The notes beneath the pieces are model-generated. The model did no database searches. It was not told the DNA's origin and saw only the letters and a list, made by a program, of their open reading frames with translations. A stretch of DNA of 64,000 bases from Saturnia japonica (lineage: Eukaryota > Arthropoda > Insecta > Lepidoptera > Saturniidae): NCBI GenBank assembly GCA_033032175.1, contig CM065316.1, forward strand, positions 962,115 through 1,026,114, read 5' to 3'. A program made the position numbers and the translations under genes. How positions within the stretch are numbered: the stretch's first letter is position 1; every line of letters starts with the position of its first letter. This document shows positions 46,101-55,478 of this stretch, in pieces.

Positions 46101-49100
46101 TAACGAAGCCCGTCGGCAAGCGGATATTCGTAAGAAAGAGAATTTCAAGCAACAGCGCATTACTACACGGCAACAGTTCCTCAAGGACGAAAAACAACGT
46201 TTACAAGATTTCAACACAATGCGTCAATGGGAAATAATGAACAGGTCAGAATTCATTTAGTATAAGTTTCGACGTTAAACGAGTTAAAACATATTGTTTT
46301 TAAATTGTTAGTGGACCTTTACAGCATGTTATTTGGACGCATAACTTGAGAGATAATGGAAGAATTCAACACTCGGCTCGGGTCTATGTATATAGTACCT
46401 AGTAGTGGCGCGAACGAGCCGTACGCTGTGACATATAACCCTAAACGCCCGATAAAAATATTGTCTAAACTGATGTATTATAAATCATAATTCAGGGATT
46501 TATTTTAAATTATATGCGGGTGAAATCACGGGGAACAGCCAGTTTCAAATATTAATAAATTCAGATACTAAGTGAACTTATACTTATTACAGGCACTCAA
46601 TGCATAAAATATAAATTAATTGAAGTCTAGCCTCACATTACATAGTGCAAAAAGCAGTTAAAAACATTCTATATAGTAGACCCTAGAGCAAATAAACAAT
46701 GCTTGAACGTTCATGAAAAGAAAACACCACCTCGATTACTAAGACATTGATATACCTACTGGTTGATTTCCAAAGGGCTCGGTCACAAAACAACCCGAAA
46801 CGGTTCAGTATGGTAAACTTTTTTACAACGTTGCTGCAATCTAATCATATCAAACAGAAAATCACGATGTGCTTAGGTTTGATAGTTCTTCCATCTGGTC
46901 TTTACTTTCTTTCTAATGATATTAAATTATTAAAATATAATTAATGTACCTAAATCAGATTCAAGAACGCTGAACTCTTTGAAGAATTCCAAGGGAAACT
47001 CCGCAAAGAAAAGGAGCGTAAAACACAGGAGTACAAGGAAGATATTCTGCGGTTGTGGGTAAATTTAACATCATATTTTAACATCTCTACGTGTACCCAG
47101 TGGACAAACGACCTTAGATTGACACCACACTTACGTCACGTGCGTCATATTTACATAAATTTTATAGCTACATATGATGTGAGTGTGATATCAAATGGTA
47201 ATATGCTCACTGTGTACTATAGTTAACTATCGTTTACCGTTACCATGATTTATTTAACGAAATTTGCTACGACAGAAAGAACGCGACGATCGAGAGGCAC
47301 GTGAACGCGCTGATACTCGCTATTTCTACGGAGAACTAGCCGAAAAGAAGATTCGTGATGCTGATAATAAACTCCTCACTCACGCCAGACATCTCCTCGA
47401 GGAAGCTAAGATGCACGGCAGGCCGGTGTATGCTTTAGAACGAGCGATTGATGTAAGTTATTTTTAAACTATGTTAAGGTCAGTCAATCATATGATTGAT
47501 ACCAGTGGGAAGAGTGTTGATGGTGGGTTCGAACATATCGATACATTCAAATCACTCTCACATAAGTACCTTGGTAGTATCGCTGAATAAGAAAAAAGGC
47601 GCATGAGGCAAAAAGGGAGCGAGGTAATATGTAATCCGTTTGTTCTCGACTGAATTACAACCATTTATTTGGCCATGAAATAAGTCATGTTTTAGAGTGA
47701 GACGTTTTGAAATGCAACGTTTCTGTCATGAGGACGGAGAAAAGGTGCTTACACAGACGAGAAAATGAAATAACTATCATGTAAACTGAGGAAGAAAGAT
47801 GAGCGCGATAGAAAAAGACAGGGAGTGCTTTTTTTTGTTACTTGCATCGATGCGTCGCGTTTTTAACATACTTCGAAAAATGAGGAGGTTAGGTTACTCA
47901 ATTCAAAAGTACCTATAAACCTATTTATTTATGGATTTACAGCTATAAGTAACTTCTTTGTTTATGAACTGATTTAGATTATTTTTTAGTTGGAAAGGGG
48001 AACCCCAAGGGTGGCGCCATTTTAATTTCATTGGCATTGGACCTTCGAACTCAAAGATACACCACAAAACTGCACAAAATCATTGAAGTTGATTTTCTTG
48101 TTTGTTAATAATTGCCTTGTAGGACAAGCGATGTATATAAAACTATTTAGAGGTATGTTTATAGGCGATACCGGCCGTTGATAGATCTTCATTTGTCGGC
48201 TTTCTCTACTAATTGTTGTGTTGTCGCTCAGCGTTATTGCAAGCAGTACCGGTTGTACCCGATGCCGGAGCTGCCGACCTCGGTGCAGGCTCACTTTAAT
48301 AAATACGCGCCGTGGGACGGCTCCTCTCCTGACCCTGACTACAAGGAACCAACACCGCCACCACCGGACCTTGGACCTGACGCGCCCGACGAGGACGACG
48401 AAACTGATGACAAGAGAAACGGCCTCCAGAATGGTCCTAAGGTTTATATTGCGTTGGTAATGTTCTAGTCCGTAATGAGGCAGAAAATATGAATGTAATT
48501 AGGTCGAAACATACCGAGTCTGGACATTATGGTTTGACCATACTATAAAAGGTAATGCAAGCACAACACGCTACTAGAGTATGCTTGGTTTAGCTACACA
48601 AATTTTAAAAGGGTAAATAACTATATTCAAGTTAAACATATGTAGTCTTTGTTACTTTACATAGAACGAATTCACGTGTTACATAGAACCACACACGCTG
48701 GGCTGCGATGTTACTGTTTTACAGTAACCTCCATCTCGGCACAAACTAAAAAGTTCTTTATGGCTTTTCTTTGTTGTACTGTGAAACTGTGGAACCTTCT
48801 CCCGGACTGTGTGTTCCCTCCTTCTTACGACATCGGGTTCTTTAAGCGTAACGTGAAGAAATATTTATGCAAGGCGGCACGACGACGGCGTCCGCCGATA
48901 GATTTAGATCTCTCCGTGGTCACCGTTGTGTTTGGACTGTGCTGTGCTTACCATCAGGGACAGTACGGTCACTGTGCCGAGTTATTTATTGGTCAATGGT
49001 TACCTTAGTGTGACATCACATTCACATCATGTGTCATATTTATACACATATGATAATATGTGGATGATGCCAAATATAGGTCATCTGTTCACTAGGTAAT

Positions 49101-51207
49101 TTTTTTTCCCCCATACCTTAAGTTAAGTTCAGGTGTCAATCTGGTTAAGATTATACACAACTGGTTTACGCAGCGCACGGCAGTAGTTAGGTAAAGCTCG
49201 TGTTGGCATGAGTATTTCCTATATCTTCATCAATCATCTTCATATTTCAATCAATTTATACAAAACCTTTAATAAATTATACACCTAAATCTTCCTCTTG
49301 AATAACTCCGTCCTTTGATAAATCAGTATGAAAATCCGTTCGTGCTTTTTTTTAAACATGAGGACACAATTTCACACATGGCCATTTAACACCAAACTAA
49401 GTAAAGCTTGAACTAACAACTATGCTCATCATACAAATGTTACAAACGGCGACCTCTTGGCTTAATTATACCTAGTAGGGCTTACTACCACTGCGCCACG
49501 AGGCATATTAATACATAAAGAGACCAAGTATAGTTCACTGTCAGTTTACCCAAGTTATAGGTAACTGTTTGATGTCTTTAAAAGTCACGAATACCATTAA
49601 TTGCTGTTTAATTGATTCGGCTGTTATTTCATTAGAATTTGAACTGTCAGACCAAACCTCAAAAATAAATCACTAATGTAAATAACCGCGATAATTTGTA
49701 TGAAAAATGTGTTAAGTCTCATTTCGTGGTTTAGGTGGGCTCCCAAAAGTCGGTGATGACAAGAAAGAAGAATCAGTAGACGACTACAAGAGAGCTGGAA
49801 GAGCTAACGGCTTACAACGCAGATATGTTCAGGTTTTATTAAAAATTACTACTACATATTCATAAATTACATAACATAACATATCATCACGACTGTATTC
49901 GCTGAAGGGTTAGGCAGCCCACCGTTCGCCGGATATGTTTTTTTAGGTCCCATGTAATAGGGGGCGAGCTAATTGCCATTAATCGGGCACAAAGGCAAAC
50001 TCCGAGCTCCTACTGAGAATTTCATAGAAAAACCCAATAATATTTTGCTTGACCTGGGAATCGAACCTAGGACCCCGATCACAGCAGTCGCGCTTAGGAT
50101 TACTAGACTAATGAGGCAGTTACATAAATTATATATTGAAAAATCCTTTAGGTAGGTATCACCTGTTTTGTTTATATAGGTATAATTATTTTAACTAGAT
50201 ATTTATGTTAATGGTGGCTAGTGCTACAGTGGTAGCATGCTCGGATATCGCGTCGATTGACGTAGGTATAACTCTACATTGAGCCTGTGCTTTGTTGGAA
50301 GTAAACATTCTGATGTACCTAAACACAGCCTGATGGTATCGCATTTTCTAATATCCGACTGGCTAGCAAACGTCTTCGAGTTGATAATTTGTCACCAAGT
50401 ACCTATAGGTAGGTGTTTTCCGGTAACGGCAGTTAAGAATCAACCACCCGTCTAGGCTTAGCGTGTTACCATTGTAAGTTACGACATCACTTAACATAGT
50501 GAGATTGTAGTCAGACGAGGTGTCGTCGATTTCGTGTGGTTTAGACCGGCGGAATATCGTTTCTTCGTAATTCACGTACTAGTTAGTACCGGTTTAAATT
50601 CGTTAACACTTTTGGTTGACGGTGAATGGTTCTAATAGTACCACTGAATGTGGGAAAAAATATAGAACTATTGAGTTCTTGGCGTTTGCTATCGCCAGCC
50701 ATATATTACCCAGCAGTGGCACACGGAGAGGCGTTGCGCCCGCGGCTCCGCGATTAACACGCAGTCGCTATTTAGATGTCGTAATTTATTTTTACTGTCA
50801 ATTTATATAGATAGCCTATTAATTGAAGTATGACTAGTCATTGTCTTCCATGTACAAAATTTCAAAAAAATTGTCTAGTCGTTTTTGAGTTAAATCCACC
50901 ATTAATATATTAAACGGATGTCAAATGCACGTCAGAGATTATATCAGTATATTACATTAAAAAAGTGCGAAACAATGAGTAATTTCTAAGTCATTACAGA
51001 GAATTATTTCACATTGATATAACTGTGTGGTCACTGGGAAGTGCAGACAGAACTATATAGATTTATTAATGTTGATTAATAATATTTAAATAATAACAAA
51101 AAGTTATATTAACAATAGTTAATATCGTGTTCCAGCATGATATCAGTCTGCCTCCGGTTACAGTGGCCGCCTGCAAGACAGAGACCTGCCGCTGCGAGTT
51201 CAAATAA
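37141..51207 (+). CDS. CFAP210: CFAP210 (CCDC173)-like axonemal coiled-coil protein, 12 exons
   Basis: Exons: 37141-37296, 39910-40085, 40624-40827, 44282-44402, 44797-44967, 45132-45253, 46101-46244, 46959-47058, 47276-47452, 48232-48441, 49735-49832, 51136-51207. The product is about 580 residues, almost all charged helix rich in E, K, R and Q, as in trichohyalin/plectin-homology proteins. The N-terminus has a Trp-containing start (KDDWSRLVRW) followed by KKMTKNWPNSLE, which resembles the CFAP210 signature. CFAP210 is a microtubule inner protein of motile cilia and sperm tails. Near the C-terminus are a Pro-rich then acidic stretch (EPTPPPPDLG, then DEDDETDD) and a Cys-containing end. Phases agree except between exons 10 and 11, where the second needs a phase-1 donor; GT at 48434 would give it. 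Other axonemal coiled-coil families (CFAP45, CFAP53) are less likely alternatives. Confidence 0.65.
37603..39194 (-). mobile_element. Intact Tc1-type DNA transposon
   Basis: About 1,592 bp. The left end cactcatcaaaaaagtctaa and the right end, inverse cacagatcaaaaaagtctaa, form terminal inverted repeats of about 30 bases. TA flanks both sides (37601-37602 and 39195-39196). It carries one uninterrupted transposase frame on the minus strand and lies in CFAP210 intron 1. Confidence 0.92.
37902..38885 (-). CDS. Tc1-family transposase (DD34E)
   Basis: The protein has 327 residues if started at the Met of MKRRHLMADE; the open frame extends seven codons further to 38906. The N-terminal paired-like helix-turn-helix (SQVSRHFGIHRSVICRLW, then an Arg-rich GRKRSTT hook) binds the inverted repeats. 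The catalytic triad is in MFSDESRFGF (D152), LMHDNARSHTA (D242) and NPIEHAWDML (E277), with 34 residues between the last two. The SPDLNPIEH block is diagnostic. There is no internal stop or frameshift, so this copy could be active or recently so. Cut-and-paste transposition at TA is the family activity. Confidence 0.95.
   Translation of the reverse strand: MKRRHLMADEMQRAVGMLQAGSNQSQVSRHFGIHRSVICRLWQRYTNTGEPAEQHTGRKRSTTTRQDRYIQLTARRQPMLTAREITLRLQISSGVDVSPQTVRNRLHEYGLRARRPIRCPPIRHKNRARRYEWCRERITWTQEQWDKIMFSDESRFGFKPDTRRVRVYRRPGNTERLRCVQEVHPYSGPTVMLWAGIMKNRRTELVFVNGNMNAENYIEDILRLYVYPFAQTFGSDFRLMHDNARSHTARRTSEYFATENIRVLPWPAQSPDLNPIEHAWDMLQRRVLKDLDGATTTQQLKDLLQFHWERIPQDDINSPINSMNNRC
39480..39780 (+). 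repeat. LINE 3'-end remnant, family A, copy 3
   Basis: The end 'ctctcggtggtcaccgttgt' then 'tgcttaccaacagggacagt' matches 48885-48965. The part before it (ggtcgcgaccaccatacatg) is shared with about 45908-45935. CFAP210 intron 1. Confidence 0.6.
40340..40490 (+). repeat. Dispersed repeat with 'aaatcggttcataaacaaa' core
   Basis: Shares 'agaataatccaaatcggttc' and the following bases with 26300-26400 and, in inverse orientation, with 47905-48060. It lies in CFAP210 intron 2. Confidence 0.55.
41610..42359 (-). pseudogene. Pogo transposase C-terminus with PHD-like finger
   Basis: About 249 codons in the same frame as the upstream part, separated by one TGA. It starts with the conserved text IPGIIRTSLPLALTPSNIMSGFERTGI that ends the family's catalytic region. 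A Ser/Thr/Pro-rich linker and a Lys-rich basic stretch (KKSKSVNKKSKANKK) follow. The C-terminus has a C4HC3-type zinc finger: CLICCEKY, then CNVCKQWAHEKC, then CNNC. PHD-like fingers at the C-terminus are known from several insect pogo/Jerky-type transposases. Confidence 0.85.
42360..43406 (-). pseudogene. Pogo transposase, DNA-binding and catalytic part
   Basis: 348 codons from MRNYKRKSDR to a TGA at 42360-42362. The N-terminus is a pipsqueak-type helix-turn-helix (LSQVCRDFELSKTSLSRFIKR). The DDE_1 catalytic residues are in IWNADETGVS (D184), LILDNHSSHL (D293) and LQPLDVSVYG (D329), a DD35D spacing. The start codon follows a good splice acceptor (TTTCTTTCAG then T-ATG), so an intron in the leader is possible. 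The frame continues beyond the TGA for about 250 more codons, so the protein is truncated in this copy. Confidence 0.88.
44440..44735 (+). repeat. Dispersed repeat family D, copy 2
   Basis: Inverse of 25237-25555; ends 'gaagtcgcgggtatcagcta'. It fills most of CFAP210 intron 4 (44403-44796). Confidence 0.65.
45270..45795 (+). repeat. Dispersed repeat family B, copy 3 (longest)
   Basis: Starts 'attaataaaattgaagtgtc', contains 'ggttggaccgattttgacgg', and ends 'gcaggcacagctagta'. It fills most of CFAP210 intron 6. Confidence 0.7.
46245..46958. other. CFAP210 intron 7, nothing recognised
   Basis: AT-rich intron. A 65-codon frame at 46747-46944 has no recognisable feature. Confidence 0.45.
47096..47216. 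repeat. Palindromic 'gacaccacacttacgtcac' repeat, copy 2
   Basis: A diverged relative of 36909-37061 with gtcatatttacataaatttt in the centre and an inverse-like right half. It lies in CFAP210 intron 8. Confidence 0.5.
47453..48231. other. CFAP210 intron 9 with repeats
   Basis: Contains the repeat around 47710-47825 (gcaacgtttctgtcatgagg) and an inverted copy of the 'ttcataaacaaa' repeat at 47905-48060. No exon seen. Confidence 0.5.
48640..49008 (+). pseudogene. LINE ORF2 3'-end remnant, family A (longest copy)
   Basis: An open frame from 48649 to 49008 reads ...KLWNLLPDCVFPPSYDIGFFKRNVKKYL..., the usual C-terminal pattern of lepidopteran non-LTR retrotransposon ORF2 proteins. Only this tail remains. 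It lies in CFAP210 intron 10 in the same orientation as the gene. Confidence 0.7.
48996..49105. repeat. Palindromic 'gacatcacattcacatcatg' repeat, copy 3
   Basis: Close to 36909-37061, with the same outer bases 'tgttcactaggta'. It directly abuts the LINE tail. CFAP210 intron 10. Confidence 0.6.
49440..49508 (-). repeat. tRNA-like SINE head fragment
   Basis: On the minus strand, CCTCGTGGCGCAGTGGTAG contains a strong Pol III A box (TGGCGCAGTGG). The B box is weak. There is no cloverleaf, so it is not a tRNA gene. CFAP210 intron 10. Confidence 0.5.
49867..50117 (-). repeat. tRNA-derived SINE, about 250 bp
   Basis: On the minus strand it begins with a tRNA-like head having an A-box-like TAGTCTAGTAAT and a clear B box GGTTCGATTCC, then an unrelated body. 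It ends in ATGTT-type short repeats (taacataacat on the plus strand at 49870-49881). It lies in CFAP210 intron 11. Confidence 0.7.
50118..51135. other. CFAP210 intron 11, remainder
   Basis: No exon or element ends recognised. Short open frames at 50363-50575 and 50616-50810 show no motif. Confidence 0.4.
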
Positions 51208-54018
51208 ACAAAGGATCAAAATGAAACAAAAAGGAAATATTTCAGAAAATATTTTTATTCATCCATAGTCAAATTTTAGAACCTGTTTTGGTTTGTAGCT
51301 AGGCGCTGGCGAGTGTCAGGCAACATTATTATTAAAACAAAGAAAATTAAAAATATAAAAAAGTCGAAAAGAAATTAATAGAATTGAGTATTACTCCGTA
51401 TCGCCAGCGCGCTGTCTATATTTATATTATGTACTATCTGTTGCTAATTTATTTTATTATTCTATGAGAGAGCTTACATGGCACGCATGATGTATGTTAT
51501 GTACCTATTATTATTTATGTGTTGACTAGAAAATGGTGGTTTTTGTCAAATATTTCCGTAGTACAAGTAAAACGTCTGAATGTATATAACGTTATTTCTT
51601 TACTAATTTCGAAACTAAATCTAAACACTTATCCTATTTAATAATTCTTTGGTCGAAATGAGTGTAGATACGTCTAAATTCGGTGAGTTCAAAGAAGATA
51701 TCAAGTTTGTAATTTTTTTAATAAAAATAGAACACAATACGTCAAAATTTTTTCAAGGCACACCTTTCAAAATTACATCATGAAATACAGACGTAGAGTC
51801 CCTATCCTGTCTTGGTCATGGTGGGATCTTGAAATCCAATGCAGAGTAGGTAAACATAAAACAAATAATACCTCATAATAAAAATTTGATTAGTATTATA
51901 CCAGAAACTATTTCTGCCCTTAAGAGGGCCGATAAAACCATTCTTAATACAGCATCGTAAATACTCGAGATCGTTTTGGCTCGCACCATGTTGTCAACCA
52001 TTCCGACTGCGCTGAAACTTGTGAGCAAGCAAATTATCGATAAAATATAACATTAGGTACTACCCTAAAACGTTCGAGTGTATCGGTCGATATTGATCGT
52101 AGTTACGTACTAAAAAAAACTCGTCATAAATTTTAAAGCATAATAAACGAAATTTTATGAACGAATGTAAACGATAACAGTAGGGATACTTATCGATAAA
52201 CACGAATATAATCCGACTTGTAATTTTTATTGAAAATGTCCAAAATTAAATTAAATATAACCCTATACTAAAAATGGCATGAATTTGTGCTGGCATATTA
52301 ATTGCCATTGTATCCTACATATTATAATACTATTATTATATATATCTCTCTCTTTCTTTCTTAACAATATATTACAAATTTAAAGGTCTTAAAAAAACAA
52401 TATTAATGTAGAAAAATACTATGTGTAAATATTAAATAACGGTATTTAGTAATAGAGATAGTGAAAAGGTATGGTTTTTTGAGGTAATTCTCATAGCCCT
52501 ATGCGAATAAATCGACTATTTCCGATATGAAGTTTGAATTTGAATATCGTTACTGACGTCACCATTTTTCAAAATTATATCGTAACTATAGCAACTTTAA
52601 ATACTGTCATTCGAAATAAAAACAAACTATCTGGAATTTACACATAATCTAAAATACGAGTATCGTTTGTCAAAATAACATTACGTGATGTCACTTTGAC
52701 AGACAATCTTATACTACACTAGCGTCACACAATCTCGCAATTAGTGCTAAAAATTTATAAATCTCTCATCATAAAATCAAAATTTACATCTCTCAAAACG
52801 TTTACACTCAAAACATATTTAAAAAAAACATGTAACAAATAGGCGGAGTTGTCAAACGAAATACGGAATCGTGTCCACCGACTTAAATAAACTTAAATTT
52901 AATTTAATAAATTAAGTAACACAATATAACTAATTTATCGTCCATTTGGCACTAATCTAACGCTTATCTATTTTGTACAATAACTTAGGAAATGCGATTG
53001 AAAACGGCAATGAAAATGTCGAATCTAAAATCGACTTTATTGCTATTTTTACATTATATAATTACGTGAATATTATATATGCATATCACCAAATGAAGTT
53101 AATAAAGTTATTCTGAAATATAAGTTACAAAGTTGCTCGATATACATTTATTGGTGTTCTTTTGTGTGGGTAAATAATTTTAGATTTTTCACGACCAATT
53201 TTAGATATGGGCAATGTATTTATTTACTTTTAATTTTATATTACCTGTATCTGGTCTTTAAAAAATTAAAACAATATCAAAATGAACTTAAGAGAAGTAG
53301 AACAGAGAGTTTATTTGCTATATCCGATAACTTTATACGAGATTGATTAAGAATCGATGTAGCACCGAAAATACTGTTAGTTTTAAGCATCGAGATCTTT
53401 TATTATGACTTATTAGCGCATCCTTTAACATAAACCGTGCTATTAACTTTGCCTACGTCGCATCAGACAGTCCGTAAATACCTTTATACCCATTAGAAAT
53501 ACTAATAAATGTAGAAAGGATTAGGTTTCCATGCGACGTTGCTTAATCTTAAAAACACGGGTTCTGATAAAGAAGCTTGTTGTTCTTATGATTTCATCGA
53601 CATATACGAAAGGGTCTGGCCAAGATTCAAGCTTCAGTGCGTGTCGATATTAAATAATTGCGTGCGAGGGAGATGGCACGAGAAGTTGTTCAAAGTAATA
53701 AGATCAATCGTTAGTTTGTGTGAGATAACTTGAAATAAGGAATAGAGAAATCGAAATACCAAAGTCTTATTGTATATAGTCGATAAAACGCTAAGACATT
53801 TAATAGCAACAAGGCCAGGATTGAAAAGTACCGATGATGTGAATGCTTCTAAAATCAGTTAAGGATATAAGGCATTCTAATGAACAGGATAATCCTCATG
53901 CCTTAGTTGGTAGTTGCGATCCAGGATTCAGTTCTTCTATCTCTCACGTTCCAAGTGCCCCGGGATGTCACAGAGCACATCTGCTGAAGCTGTGATGTGG
54001 CCGGCGTGTGTTCGCGAG
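51208..54018. other. Intergenic, between convergent genes
   Basis: AT-rich sequence after the CFAP210 stop. No canonical AATAAA was placed close to the stop; AT-rich ATTAAA-like strings occur near 51325-51350. No coding exon or clear repeat ends were seen in 51600-53500. Confidence 0.4.
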
Positions 54019-54234
54019 TCAAGGTACGTCTCGAGACGCGTCCATAGCTTGGTTGAGACATCGACTGACCAGGTTCAACTTGTTCAAGTAAGCGGCTGCG
54101 TTTGTGGCAGCCTCCCCGCGAGGTGAACTAAAGTTAAGAAGCGAGTATAAGTTGTAAGGCGAGGCACGCCGCGCGTGGATTCCTAACGTTAAACTCGACC
54201 AGAAGGTATAGTTAGTATCAGGAAAAAAATACAT
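54019..54234 (-). other. Unassigned GC-rich 71-codon open frame
   Basis: The stretch is richer in GC than its surroundings and reads SLTLGIHARRASPYNLYSLL then AATNAAAYLNKLNLVSRC on the minus strand. The composition looks protein-coding, but I recognise no domain and no clear splice partners. It could be a retroelement fragment or an unrecognised exon. Confidence 0.3.
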
Positions 54235-54473
54235 TTTACGCTAAAATTTATGTAACTATTAGTCAAATGGTTTATCCATTGAATTGTTGCGTCGAGACCC
54301 TCTGGTGAACGTAACGGCATATATCTACAAATTTTCTATATTCGTGTGCTTATTCTAAATATCGGTTGATGAAAAGAGGTATCGTGGTGATGATCACTTG
54401 GATGCTCCAGAAATATTCTTCACAAAACTTGTAAAACTATGTCGATTTTTGAAATTGTAAAATCTCATGTACA

Positions 54474-54964
54474 CTCCGATTTATAATTTGCTGGACTAAA
54501 ATGACAGCTGCGATGGACCTGGTTTTTTTTTAATGTCGCTAGCGTGGAGCGTATTGTCGTCAATTTAATTTTACTTATTGATTTGCATATAAGTTTTAAT
54601 AAATATAAACAAAATACACTAAATGTAACAATAAGTACTAATGAACAAAATACATAAACTATTCTTGTAATAAATAATAAATCAACAATAAAATAAATAT
54701 GATCGATAGAATATAGTCAAGCATAAACTTGGAGAGATTACATAAGAGAGCTAATTATTTACAAATGCATTGTTTTACATGTGAAATACTTGAATATGGC
54801 AACAATCTTGTATGATTCCTGTTTTATTCATTTTTCGAGGAGTCTTGTTAGCCAATGAATCATTTAGGAATACCTAAACAACAACACAATGCTCCACGCT
54901 AGCAACATTAAAAAAACAGGACGATCGCAGTTGTCACTTTAATCCAGCAAATTATAAATCGGAG
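54474..54964. mobile_element. 491-bp MITE with long terminal inverted repeats
   Basis: The left end ctccgatttataatttgctg and the inverse of the right end align over about 85 bases, through 'gtcgctagcgtggagc'. There is no coding capacity and no clear target duplication. It lies between the CFAP210 and pericentrin-like genes. Confidence 0.8.
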
Positions 54965-55478
54965 GAATTATAAAGGGATTCAACTATTTAGCGTAACATA
55001 AATAAGTTATTTTTATTTATGTCATATATTCAAACGTTATACAAACCTCAACACGAATGGTTCCCCGCGCGGCGTGCTCGCGTTGCACTGCGTCCGTCGT
55101 GAGAACTCACACACTGTGAAACAATCGTTATCACCATTGGATACTGTCTATCTATCTTCTATCACATTATGGTCCTATCAGAGCTAACAGAAAATAATGG
55201 AGGAGCACCTTTCTCTACTCTTATTTCGTTTACTCACACTTTATCGGTTTGAAGTACTTCTTATTTTGTTCATGGTTAGAAGTATTTCTATTTGATAGTT
55301 CCAAACTGAAACATACTATTTATATTAGGTCTAGCTTCTTTCCCCGGTTGATTTCCAGTCCATTCAGTTTAGTCTCATCCTTCCTCTGACGTATCCAAAA
55401 AACACTGGCGCACTTCAAACCACACTTTATACACTGCAAATAAAGTTGCACTGTAAAATAATCAACAGAATAGGTATA

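Noticed and set aside
50220..50260. tRNA-like 'ctacagtggtagcatgc' string
   Set aside because: It has an A-box look only; there is no B box and no fold, so the support is too weak.
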